Below, one piece after another: positions 1-6,174 of a stretch of DNA of 15,339 nt. The position numbers were made by a program, and so were the translations under genes. Source of the DNA: an uncultured Slackia sp. (GTDB lineage Bacteria; Actinomycetota; Coriobacteriia; Coriobacteriales; Eggerthellaceae); contig CALBLG010000192.1 in the NCBI GenBank assembly GCA_937895975.1, forward strand, positions 1-15,339, given 5' to 3'. How positions within the stretch are numbered: the stretch's first letter is position 1; the number at the start of each line of letters is the position of its first letter. Below the pieces are notes generated by a model. That model ran no database searches. It saw nothing but the letters and a program-made list of their open reading frames with translations, and was not told the DNA's origin.

Positions 1-365
1 TCGAGTGCATCAAGGGCGCCGACTTCATCTACACCGACGTGTGGTACGGCCTGTATGACGACGAGGAGGAAGGCTCCAGCTACATGGATGTCTTCTACCC
101 GAAGTACCAGGTCACCATGGATATGATGAACTATGCAAGCCCCACCTCGAAGTTCATGCACTGCCTGCCCGCTTCCCGCGGCGAGGAAGTCGTCGACGAG
201 GTTATGGACGGCGACCGCAGCCTGTGCTGGGACGAGGCCGAGAACCGCGAGCATTCCATCCGCGCGATTCTGGCGTATCTGTGCCCGAAGACCGAGGAAG
301 ACACTGCCGCCGCCGACGCCGCCGAGGCCCGCATGAACGCGGTTCTCGCCAAGATTGGCAAGTAA
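1..365 (+). CDS. ptcA: Putrescine (or ornithine) carbamoyltransferase, C-terminal part, cut by the left window edge
   Basis: The reading frame enters from the left edge (first full codon at position 3) and gives 120 visible residues. They form the C-terminal, amine-binding half of the aspartate/ornithine carbamoyltransferase fold. Visible motifs are DVWYGLYD (visible residues 12-19), VFYPKYQV (30-37), the family signature HCLP (53-56) followed by ASRGEEVVDEV, and DEAENREHSIRAIL. Ornithine enzymes normally carry DVWVSMG, the SMG loop that binds ornithine. Here the position reads DVWYGLY, the form I associate with putrescine carbamoyltransferase. About 27 residues follow AILAYL, consistent with the extra C-terminal helix of that enzyme. 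Catabolic role: N-carbamoylputrescine (or citrulline) plus phosphate gives putrescine (or ornithine) plus carbamoyl phosphate, in the cytoplasm. The antiporter and carbamate kinase downstream support a fermentative role. Carbamoyltransferase family is certain; putrescine over ornithine is likely but rests on remembered family motifs. Confidence 0.85.
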   Translation, partial: ECIKGADFIYTDVWYGLYDDEEEGSSYMDVFYPKYQVTMDMMNYASPTSKFMHCLPASRGEEVVDEVMDGDRSLCWDEAENREHSIRAILAYLCPKTEEDTAAADAAEARMNAVLAKIGK

Positions 366-371
366 TTAGGT

Positions 372-395
372 TGCGCCGTTCTTCCGAACGGCGCA
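372..395 (+). terminator. Perfect 9-bp hairpin just after the carbamoyltransferase stop
   Basis: TGCGCCGTT (372-380) and AACGGCGCA (387-395) pair perfectly around the 6-nt loop CTTCCG, starting 7 nt after the stop codon. No T-run follows (next bases CCGTTCGACG), so this is not a classic intrinsic terminator. It may stabilise the mRNA 3' end, act as a weak or Rho-assisted terminator, or be the first hairpin of the structured region that continues to 563. Confidence 0.55.
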
Positions 396-396
396 C

Positions 397-530
397 CGTT
401 CGACGCTGTGCGGCAATCTGGCGGCACATTTCGGGTTCGGCTGTCGGCTCGCGTACCGAAGTACGCGTCGCCTCGGCCTCGCCCGACCTGCACTCGCCAG
501 ATTGCCGCTCGCTGACTTCTTGTTCGAACG
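397..530. repeat. Long imperfect palindrome filling the gap before the antiporter gene
   Basis: Nested inverted repeats: CGTTCGA (397-403) with TCGAACG (524-530); a perfect 14-bp pair, GCGGCAATCTGGCG (410-423) with its complement (495-508); TCGGG (431-435) with CCCGA (482-486); two GGC/GCC pairs; and at the tip CGCGTAC (450-456) with GTACGCG (461-467) closing a CGAA loop. No convincing reading frame uses this stretch. It accounts for most of the 213-nt gap at 366-578. It could be a dispersed palindromic repeat or a structured RNA element in the mRNA leader. Confidence 0.7.
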
Positions 531-541
531 TGAGTTTTTCG

Positions 542-563
542 AGCCTCGCAAGAGGCTTTTCTT
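542..563 (+). terminator. Short terminator-like hairpin directly ahead of the antiporter ribosome binding site
   Basis: AGCCTC (542-547) pairs with GAGGCT (552-557) around the GNRA loop GCAA and is followed by TTTTCTT. The tail ends exactly where the Shine-Dalgarno sequence of the next gene begins (564-569). This is either the terminator of the carbamoyltransferase transcript or a leader terminator (attenuator) controlling the antiporter. The 6-bp stem is short, so strength is uncertain. Confidence 0.5.
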
Positions 564-578
564 GAAAGGTAATGCGTC

Positions 579-2015
579 GTGGCCGAAAAGACGAAAACGA
601 AAAAAGAGGTGAAGTTCCGCCACGGAATGCTCGCCTTCGGCCTGCTCGCGGTTGTCATGTTTGGCTGCGTCGTGGGCCTGGGGACCGACCCCCAAATTCC
701 CATGTTGATAGGCTGCGTCATCGCCGGCCTGATTGCCCTGTATTTGGGCTTCGATTGGGAGGAAATCCTCGATGCCATGCAGAAGGGCATCAACGATTCC
801 ATGGAAGCCTGCCTAATTCTTATCTGCATCGGCATTATGGTTGCGGTGTGGATTCTGTCGGGCACTGTTCCCACCATGATCTTCTATGGCTTGGAGGTCG
901 TCACCCCGCAGCTGTTCCTGCCGGTATGCTTCCTGGCCACGTTGGTCATCGGCATCATCGTGGGCTCGTGGGGCGCTGCTGGCACCATCGGCCTTGCGTT
1001 CATCGGCATCGCCGCCGCGCTTGACGTGCCGCTGGGCATGGCCGCGGGCGCCATCATCGCCGCCGCCTATGTGAGCGAAATCGTGTCGCCGCTGGTCGAC
1101 GGTCCCAACCTGGCCGCCGCCATCGCCGACGTGGACGTGTTCGCGCTGTGCAAGCGATTCCTTCCGCTGGTCATCATCGTGTGCCTGGCGTGCGCTGGCA
1201 TTTACGCGGTCATCGGCTTTGGCCTGGATGTTTCGGGCGATGTGGAATCGTCCACTTCGGCCATCCTCGAAGGCCTGCAAGACGCCTACAACATTGGCCC
1301 CGTGACGCTCATTCCGCTCGTGGTCATGGTCGTGTGCGTGGCCTTCCAGGTTCCCGCAATCCCGTCGTTCCTCGTGGGCATCGTACTCGGCGCGATCGAA
1401 GCCATATTCTATCAGGGCATCGATCCGTCGGTGCTCATCGATTCCATGGTGAAGGGCGCCGAATCGAACACGGGCGCGCAGCTCATCGATACGCTGCTTT
1501 CCGCTGGCGGCATCAACGAGATGCTCGAAACCATCTCCATCATCTTGTTGGTTATGGCGTACGCGGGCATCATGCAACACTGCGGGCTCATGGCTTCGAT
1601 GGTGGAGCCCATCATCAACAAGCTGAAGAGCTTCGCATCGCTGGCCGGCGCCACTGTGTTCTCGGGCGCGCTGTTTAACGTGCTGCTTCCCGACCAATAC
1701 CCGGCAATCACCATGTCCACCTTGGTGTATCGCGACGAATTCAACCGTCGCGGCGTCGACCGCGCTGCATGGGGCAACATCGTGAACTCTTCGGCCGGCA
1801 TCACCTCGGTGCTCGTGCCGTGGAACACGTGCTCCATCTACATGGTCACCATTTTGGGCGTGGCCTGCGTCGACTACATGGGATACGCGTTCTTCTGCTA
1901 CCTGTACCCGATCGTGGTATTCCTCGTAGCTGCGTTCTTCGGAAAGAAGCTGGGCTGGGTTCCTAAAGACGAGCCGGCATCTGCTGAAGCGAAGGCGGAA
2001 GCGACCGAAGCGTAG
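579..2015 (+). CDS. NhaC-family antiporter, probable agmatine/putrescine or arginine/ornithine exchanger
   Basis: The 478-residue protein is strongly hydrophobic with about 11-12 membrane segments, a short basic N-terminus (many Lys) and an acidic, Ala/Glu-rich C-terminal tail. NhaC-family landmarks: GSWGAAGTIGLAF (from residue 129), YVSEIVSPLVDGPNLAAA (164-181) in place of the family's GDKMSP-type segment, DQYPAI (372-377) and SVLVPWNTC (410-418). The GTG at 579 is chosen because GAAAGG (564-569) sits 9 nt upstream; the ATG at 573 is out of frame. NhaC proteins were first described as Na+/H+ antiporters, but relatives exchange organic substrates. Its place between a carbamoyltransferase and carbamate kinase makes product/substrate exchange for the fermentation pathway the likeliest job. 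That substrate is inferred from context, not read from residues. The classical agmatine antiporter (AguD) belongs to a different family (APC). Confidence 0.85.
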   Translation: MAEKTKTKKEVKFRHGMLAFGLLAVVMFGCVVGLGTDPQIPMLIGCVIAGLIALYLGFDWEEILDAMQKGINDSMEACLILICIGIMVAVWILSGTVPTMIFYGLEVVTPQLFLPVCFLATLVIGIIVGSWGAAGTIGLAFIGIAAALDVPLGMAAGAIIAAAYVSEIVSPLVDGPNLAAAIADVDVFALCKRFLPLVIIVCLACAGIYAVIGFGLDVSGDVESSTSAILEGLQDAYNIGPVTLIPLVVMVVCVAFQVPAIPSFLVGIVLGAIEAIFYQGIDPSVLIDSMVKGAESNTGAQLIDTLLSAGGINEMLETISIILLVMAYAGIMQHCGLMASMVEPIINKLKSFASLAGATVFSGALFNVLLPDQYPAITMSTLVYRDEFNRRGVDRAAWGNIVNSSAGITSVLVPWNTCSIYMVTILGVACVDYMGYAFFCYLYPIVVFLVAAFFGKKLGWVPKDEPASAEAKAEATEA

Positions 2016-2037
2016 CCGTTGTTTTCCAAGTGCGGTA

Positions 2038-2158
2038 GTCCGGAACGCGCGGATATGCGGCTCCGGTAGATTCCGCACGAGCCAGACAGCACTTAATGTG
2101 CTGTCTGAGCGAGCCAGGACTTGACCGAGCCGGAGGCGCATGTCCGCGCGTTCCGGAC
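2038..2158. repeat. 121-nt palindrome with 29-nt arms and an inner hairpin
   Basis: The arms at 2038-2066 and 2130-2158 are complementary over 29 positions: 27 Watson-Crick pairs, one G-T wobble and one G-G mismatch. The central 63 nt contain a perfect 10-bp hairpin, CAGACAGCAC (2083-2092) with GTGCTGTCTG (2098-2107), loop TTAAT. A run of seven T follows at 2171-2177, 12 nt after the outer stem, so it may also terminate the antiporter transcript. It lies in the 330-nt gap 2016-2345, in which I see no gene. Confidence 0.8.
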
Positions 2159-2217
2159 GGTCGGTCTAGATTTTTTTACCAACCTCGCAAGACTCTCTCT
2201 TGCTTGGTCTTCCCAAA

Positions 2218-2240
2218 GGGGCCGCTTTCCCCGCGGCCCC
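2218..2240 (+). other. Perfect GC-rich hairpin in the carbamate kinase leader
   Basis: GGGGCCGC (2218-2225) and GCGGCCCC (2233-2240) form a perfect 8-bp stem around TTTCCCC. No T-run follows, so termination is unlikely on its own. Other small hairpins in the same leader are GCAAGA/TCTTGC (2187-2203) and CGGCC-GAAA-GGCCG (2311-2324), the latter ending 6 nt before the Shine-Dalgarno sequence. The leader looks structured, but no known riboswitch class was recognised. Confidence 0.5.
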
Positions 2241-2345
2241 TGCCAACCTTGAACAATCCAGAACCCAAAAAGGCACCGCAGGGCGGGGTCTGGGTTCGTA
2301 CATCGAAAATCGGCCGAAAGGCCGTGCATGAAGGAGGTATTCGAC

Positions 2346-3305
2346 ATGCCATACATCAACGGACATGGCCCGAGCGTCGTGGTCGCTCTGGGCGGCAACG
2401 CCTTGGGCAATACGCCTGAAGAGCAGCTGGGCCTGGTGAAGAACACCGCGCGCCATATCGTCGACATGGTGAGCGATGGCGTGAACGTGGTCGTGACCCA
2501 CGGCAACGGCCCCCAGGTGGGCATGATCAACAACGCGTTCGACGTGGCCAGCAAGGACCCGTCGGCCAAGGTGCCGGCCATGCCGTTCCCCGAGTGCGGC
2601 GCCATGAGCCAGGGCTACATCGGCTATCACCTTACTCAGGCTATCTTAGGCGAGCTGAAGCACCGCGGCATCATGCGCTCGGCAGTCAACATCGTTACCC
2701 AGACCGTCGTCGATCCCGATGACCCGGCGTTTCAGAATCCCACCAAGCCTGTGGGCGCGTTCATGACCGAGGACGAGGCCAAGGCGTTCGCCGAGGCCAC
2801 GGGCTGCACGGTGAAGGAAGACGCCGGCCGCGGCTGGCGCCGCGTGGTGGCGAGCCCGGTGCCTCAGCGCATCGTCGAGTTCGACGCCGTGAAAGACCTC
2901 ATGGATGCAGGCTACATCGTGGTTTCCACGGGCGGCGGCGGGGTGCCGGTTTTCGAGGCCAACGACGCCTACAAAGGCGTGGCCGCCGTCATCGACAAAG
3001 ACCGCTCCGCTTCCATGCTGGCCGCTGGCTTCAAGGCCGACATGCTGGTAATCCTCACTGCGGTCGAGAAGGTGTGCGTGAACTTCGGCAAGCCCGACCA
3101 GAAGGCGCTCGACCACATGACGCCCGCAGAGGCGCGCGAGTACATCGAGCAGGGGCAATTCGCGCCTGGCTCCATGCTGCCCAAGATTGAGGCATGCCTC
3201 GACTACGTGGCGAAGTACCCACAGGGCAAGGCCCTCATTACGTCGCTGGAGTGCGCGGCTGCTGGTCTGCGCGGCGAGACGGGCACCGTCATTTCAAGCA
3301 AATAA
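2346..3305 (+). CDS. arcC: Carbamate kinase
   Basis: The 319-residue protein has the full amino-acid-kinase fold of carbamate kinases, usually about 310 residues. Motifs: VVALGGNAL (12-20), THGNGPQVG (51-59), STGGGGVPV (194-202), AVIDKDRSASMLA (214-226), ILTAVEKV (236-243) and FAPGSMLPKIEA (272-283). It catalyses carbamoyl phosphate + ADP to ATP + NH3 + CO2, the energy-yielding last step of arginine or agmatine fermentation in the cytoplasm. The ATG at 2346 is preferred over the in-frame ATG at 2328 because AAGGAGGT (2331-2338) is an ideal Shine-Dalgarno sequence 7 nt before 2346 and lies downstream of 2328. It is in the same direction as the carbamoyltransferase and antiporter. If the pathway uses agmatine, the name would be aguC. 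Confidence 0.96.
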   Translation: MPYINGHGPSVVVALGGNALGNTPEEQLGLVKNTARHIVDMVSDGVNVVVTHGNGPQVGMINNAFDVASKDPSAKVPAMPFPECGAMSQGYIGYHLTQAILGELKHRGIMRSAVNIVTQTVVDPDDPAFQNPTKPVGAFMTEDEAKAFAEATGCTVKEDAGRGWRRVVASPVPQRIVEFDAVKDLMDAGYIVVSTGGGGVPVFEANDAYKGVAAVIDKDRSASMLAAGFKADMLVILTAVEKVCVNFGKPDQKALDHMTPAEAREYIEQGQFAPGSMLPKIEACLDYVAKYPQGKALITSLECAAAGLRGETGTVISSK

Positions 3306-3314
3306 GCCATTCGC

Positions 3315-3346
3315 GGGAAAAGGCGCATGCTTAAGCGCCTTTTCCC
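3315..3346 (+). terminator. Intrinsic terminator after carbamate kinase
   Basis: GGGAAAAGGCGC (3315-3326) pairs perfectly over 12 bp with GCGCCTTTTCCC (3335-3346), loop ATGCTTAA. The A4/T4 block inside the stem gives the usual A-tract/T-tract pattern. It starts 10 nt after the stop codon and separates the fermentation cluster from the MFS gene. Confidence 0.85.
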
Positions 3347-3407
3347 ATATCAGGGGAAAGCGGGCGGCCGTGGGGCGGCCGTCCGCGACACAAGGCAGGT
3401 GATTCCT

Positions 3408-4664
3408 ATGAATCAATCCAAGCAATCTACCATGCAGAAAATCTATCCGTGGCTTGTCGTGCTGGGCTGCGGCATGTGGGTTTCTGGCTCAATCGGCTTT
3501 TTGACCATCGTTGCGGGCAATTTCTATGTGCCCATCTGCGAAGATTTGGGCTTCGCTGAATCTGACCTCGGCTTTTATATGACTCTCGTGTGCATCGGCC
3601 AGGCAATCAGCTTCCCGATCGCCGGGCGTTTGGTGCCGAAGATGAACATTCCCGTGCACATGACCATCATTTGCGCCATCGAGGCGGCGGCGGCCGTTGC
3701 CATGTCGCTGTACGGCGATTTGTTCATGTGGTACGTGTCGGGCGCGATCATCGGCTTCTGCATGGGCTTCAACACGTCAATCGGCGTGGCCATCGTGTTG
3801 GAGAACTGGTTCGCGAAAAAGACCGGCTTCGCCATTGGCGTCGCCTGGGGCATCGGCTCGCTCGCCAACGCCATCATGAGCCCGATTATTTCGAACGTCA
3901 TTGCCACGTCAGGCTGGCGCACGGCCTATGTGGTGCTCGGCGTTGCCAGCGCCATTCTGATGTGCGGCGCATCGCTGTTCATCATTCGCTTGAAGCCTGA
4001 AATCAAGGGCCTTCTGCCGTACGGGTACGACAAGGTTCAAGAGGGCGTGCATGTGGAAGACCCGACCGACGGCGTGGCGTTTCGCGATGCCATCAAATCG
4101 CCCGCGTTCATCTTGCTGCTGGTCGCTATGACGCTGATCACCATGACCACCGTCACCAACCAGCTGTTCACGAGCTTCTCTGAGTCGGTCGGTTTCGGCG
4201 CGGCTACGGGCGGCCTTATGGTGTCGGTGGCTATGATCTGCGATATCGCGTGGAACCCGCTGATCGGCATCACGTGCGACCGTTTCGGCGCCGACAAGGG
4301 CGTCATCTTGTGGTGCGTGGTCACCATCCTGTCGTTCGTGTGCCTTACCGTGGGCGCGAGCGTCCCGGCGCTGGCGTTCGTGGGCGCCGGCCTAAACGAT
4401 ACGATGTATGCCTGCTATGGCACGGGCATCGCGATGCTCACCGCGTTTTTGTTCGGCAACAAAGACTACGCGAAAATCTATTCGCTGGTGCCGGCCATCG
4501 GCTACGCGTTGGGCTGCATGGGCGTACCCATTCTGACCAGCATCTATCAGGCAACGGGCGGCTACAATTCCGTGTGGCTGTTCTGCGCCGCGTGCGATGT
4601 GGTTATTGCGCTGTGCGTCGTGCTGGCCACGCGCAATTCCAAGAAGCTTCCGCGCACCGAGTAG
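3408..4664 (+). CDS. MFS transporter, OFA (oxalate/formate antiporter)-like
   Basis: The 418-residue protein has about 12 hydrophobic segments in two six-helix halves with a hydrophilic central loop near residues 190-230. Features typical of the OFA/monocarboxylate branch are NWFAKKTGFAIGVAWG (133-148), the GRLVPKMN loop (73-80) and the matching CDRFGADKGV loop in the second half. The substrate is probably a small organic anion, but the sequence does not say which. The ATG at 3408 is chosen because AGGT (3397-3400) precedes it at good spacing. An in-frame ATG at 3327 lies in the loop of the upstream terminator and would add 27 basic, non-membrane residues, so it is rejected. Between terminator and start there is a near-tandem repeat, GGGCGGCCGT at 3362-3371 and 3373-3382. 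No promoter is clear. The gene is a single-gene unit between two terminators. Confidence 0.88.
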   Translation: MNQSKQSTMQKIYPWLVVLGCGMWVSGSIGFLTIVAGNFYVPICEDLGFAESDLGFYMTLVCIGQAISFPIAGRLVPKMNIPVHMTIICAIEAAAAVAMSLYGDLFMWYVSGAIIGFCMGFNTSIGVAIVLENWFAKKTGFAIGVAWGIGSLANAIMSPIISNVIATSGWRTAYVVLGVASAILMCGASLFIIRLKPEIKGLLPYGYDKVQEGVHVEDPTDGVAFRDAIKSPAFILLLVAMTLITMTTVTNQLFTSFSESVGFGAATGGLMVSVAMICDIAWNPLIGITCDRFGADKGVILWCVVTILSFVCLTVGASVPALAFVGAGLNDTMYACYGTGIAMLTAFLFGNKDYAKIYSLVPAIGYALGCMGVPILTSIYQATGGYNSVWLFCAACDVVIALCVVLATRNSKKLPRTE

Positions 4665-4689
4665 GACACGGCTGGCATATATCGTCTTC

Positions 4690-4734
4690 GGGACGGGCGT
4701 TTGTGCTGAGGGGTGCGCGCCCGTCCCTCTTTTT
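4690..4734 (+). terminator. Intrinsic terminator after the MFS gene
   Basis: GGGACGGGCG (4690-4699) pairs perfectly with CGCCCGTCCC (4718-4727), with an 18-nt loop, followed by TCTTTTT (4728-4734). A strong textbook terminator 25 nt after the stop codon. Confidence 0.9.
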
Positions 4735-4740
4735 ATGGCT

Positions 4741-4859
4741 GCCGGATAGCATGGGATGGGGGACAGTCCCTTGTCCCACGTTGCATTTTGTTTTCCATTC
4801 CCGTCGATTTTCGACAACCTAGGACAAGGGGCTGCACCCGTCTCATGCAGGGATTCGGC
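4741..4859. repeat. 119-nt long hairpin element (REP/MITE-like)
   Basis: The two arms, 4741-4776 and 4822-4859, can form about 32 base pairs in three blocks: 4741-4747 with 4853-4859, 4749-4760 with 4837-4848, and 4764-4776 with 4822-4834. Four pairs are G-T wobbles and two small internal loops separate the blocks. The innermost block contains CAGTCCCTTGTCC facing GGACAAGGGGCTG. The loop carries a small hairpin GTCGA-TTT-TCGAC (4803-4815). It is the main content of the 315-nt gap 4665-4979. GGGACAAGGGACTGTCCC-type sequences are, from memory, common dispersed repeats in bacterial genomes, some linked to REP-associated transposases. No transposase is in this window. Confidence 0.78.
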
Positions 4860-4931
4860 AAGCTTAGGCCAGAGATACGGTCCCCTTGACCCACCTACTA
4901 CCAAGTTAAACCTGCGCTTTCGCGGAAAAAC

Positions 4932-4970
4932 GTGCCTGACGGTTGAAAAGCCGTCGGGCACTTCTATAAT
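4932..4970 (+). promoter_or_regulatory. Promoter of azlCD, with its -35 box in a hairpin loop
   Basis: TTGAAA (4943-4948), a 16-nt spacer and a perfect TATAAT (4965-4970) form a sigma70-type promoter. The predicted transcription start is about 4977-4980, at or just before the azlC ATG at 4980. The -35 box lies in the loop between GTGCCTGACGG (4932-4942) and CCGTCGGGCAC (4951-4961), an 11-bp inverted repeat with one G-T pair. That repeat may be an operator or the remains of a terminator. Confidence 0.8.
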
Positions 4971-4979
4971 CGTGCCACT

Positions 4980-5768
4980 ATGTCTGAAACGAAATTGAAA
5001 CAAAGCCAGACGGCCGCCGATGGCGCCGTCGAATCGAACGCCGCCGAGCAGGGCGGCGTTTCTGCCATCATGCTGAAAGAATCATTCCAAGCCGCATGGC
5101 CCATCGTGTTGGGCTACATCGTGCTGGGCATTCCGTGTGGCATTCTGGGCGTCGCCGCCGGCATGGACGTGTGGATGATTGCCGTCATGAGCCTGCTGTT
5201 CTATTCGGGCGCCGGCCAATACATGATTCCCAACATGTGGCTCGCGGGCAATCCCATTACCGCCATCGTAGCCAGCGTGTCGCTGGTGAACACGCGCCAG
5301 ATGCTCTACGGCACGTCACTGTCGCAGTTTTGCGGAGGGGCCAGCAAGCGTCTGGCGTTTATCTTCGGCGCCACCGTGACTGACGAGAGTTTCGGCGTGA
5401 ATTTGGCGCGCTTCATCAACGGCGGCTGGTCGGTGAAGCATGCTCTGTTCGTGAACCTGTTCTCGCTTACGTCATGGACCGTCTCGAATGTGGCGGGCGC
5501 GCTCATCGGCTCGGCCATTTCGCTTCCAACGGCGCTTGCGTCGTTCGCGATGACGTCGCTGTTCATTTGCCTGTTGTGCATGCAAAAGGCCACGCCGGCG
5601 AATTTGGTTGCGGTGTTCGGCTCGATTGCGGGCGTCATCGTGTGCAAATGCGTGGGGCTTTCGGGCCCGGCCATTTTGATTGGCGCGCTTGTGGGCGTGG
5701 GCGCCGCGTTCGCGTTCTCGAGCGTTCGCCGCGATTCGCGCAACACCGACATGAAAGTGGGGGAGTAA
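4980..5768 (+). CDS. azlC: AzlC family large subunit of a branched-chain amino acid exporter
   Basis: The 262-residue protein has a hydrophilic N-terminus of about 30 residues and then a multi-helix membrane domain. Recognisable AzlC segments are PIVLGYIVLGIPCGILG, FYSGAGQYM and VNTRQMLYG, the last matching the conserved N-x-R-x-x-LYG region. With AzlD it forms an exporter for branched-chain amino acids (BrnFE/AzlCD type) in the inner membrane. The ATG at 4980 lies almost at the predicted transcription start and has no Shine-Dalgarno sequence, so translation would be leaderless. An alternative is Met31 (position 5070), which would give a 232-residue protein closer to usual family length but also lacks a well-placed ribosome binding site. 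The next gene starts 3 nt after its stop. Confidence 0.92.
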   Translation: MSETKLKQSQTAADGAVESNAAEQGGVSAIMLKESFQAAWPIVLGYIVLGIPCGILGVAAGMDVWMIAVMSLLFYSGAGQYMIPNMWLAGNPITAIVASVSLVNTRQMLYGTSLSQFCGGASKRLAFIFGATVTDESFGVNLARFINGGWSVKHALFVNLFSLTSWTVSNVAGALIGSAISLPTALASFAMTSLFICLLCMQKATPANLVAVFGSIAGVIVCKCVGLSGPAILIGALVGVGAAFAFSSVRRDSRNTDMKVGE

Positions 5769-5771
5769 TCG

Positions 5772-6110
5772 ATGGACGTAACGAGCTTCCTCGTCATCTT
5801 CGGTGTGTGCCTGGTGTGCATGCTGGCGTGCCGCTGCCTGCCGATTTTTCTTTTGAAGGGCAAACAGCTGCCCGAAGGCTTCGTGCGCGCGCTGAACTTC
5901 ATTCCGCCTGCGGCGTTCGCGGCGCTTGTGACCAACGATTTGTTCGACCCGGCGAAAGTGGCCTCGGGCGATATCGCGCTGTGGGGCACGCCGCTTTTGG
6001 CCGCCGCCGTGGTGCTGGTTGTCGGCGCCAAAACCAAGTCGATGGCCGCGTGCATCGTCGTGGGCGTGGGCATGTTGGCCGTGCTCACTTACGTGCCAGC
6101 GCTGCTGTAA
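5772..6110 (+). CDS. azlD: AzlD family small subunit of a branched-chain amino acid exporter
   Basis: A 112-residue hydrophobic protein with three to four membrane helices, normal size for AzlD. It shows the family pattern of an early R-x-LPIFLLKG segment, a V-R-A-L-N-F-IPPAAFAAL stretch and two Gly/Ala-rich C-terminal helices. It starts 3 nt after azlC; the G-rich end of azlC (about 5758-5764) supplies the Shine-Dalgarno sequence, so the two are translationally coupled and made together. Its partner AzlC is directly upstream, which makes the assignment firm despite the short length. Confidence 0.92.
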   Translation: MDVTSFLVIFGVCLVCMLACRCLPIFLLKGKQLPEGFVRALNFIPPAAFAALVTNDLFDPAKVASGDIALWGTPLLAAAVVLVVGAKTKSMAACIVVGVGMLAVLTYVPALL

Positions 6111-6174
6111 CGCCGTTCGCCGCGCTTTAGTGTGGTGGATTGCGGGAGTTTTCGTCTTTGAAATAATTGACCGC

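Noticed and set aside
813..2141. A minus-strand open frame of 442 codons opposite the antiporter
   Set aside because: Low-complexity His/Arg/Asp composition and full overlap with the NhaC-family gene mark it as a shadow.
2328..2345. Upstream ATG for carbamate kinase
   Set aside because: The ideal Shine-Dalgarno sequence lies downstream of this ATG and serves the ATG at 2346.
3327..3407. Upstream ATG extending the MFS protein by 27 residues
   Set aside because: This ATG lies in the loop of the carbamate kinase terminator, and the added residues are basic and unlike an MFS N-terminus.
4756..4998. An 80-codon plus-strand frame between the MFS gene and azlC
   Set aside because: It runs through the long hairpin and promoter, lacks a ribosome binding site and resembles no protein.
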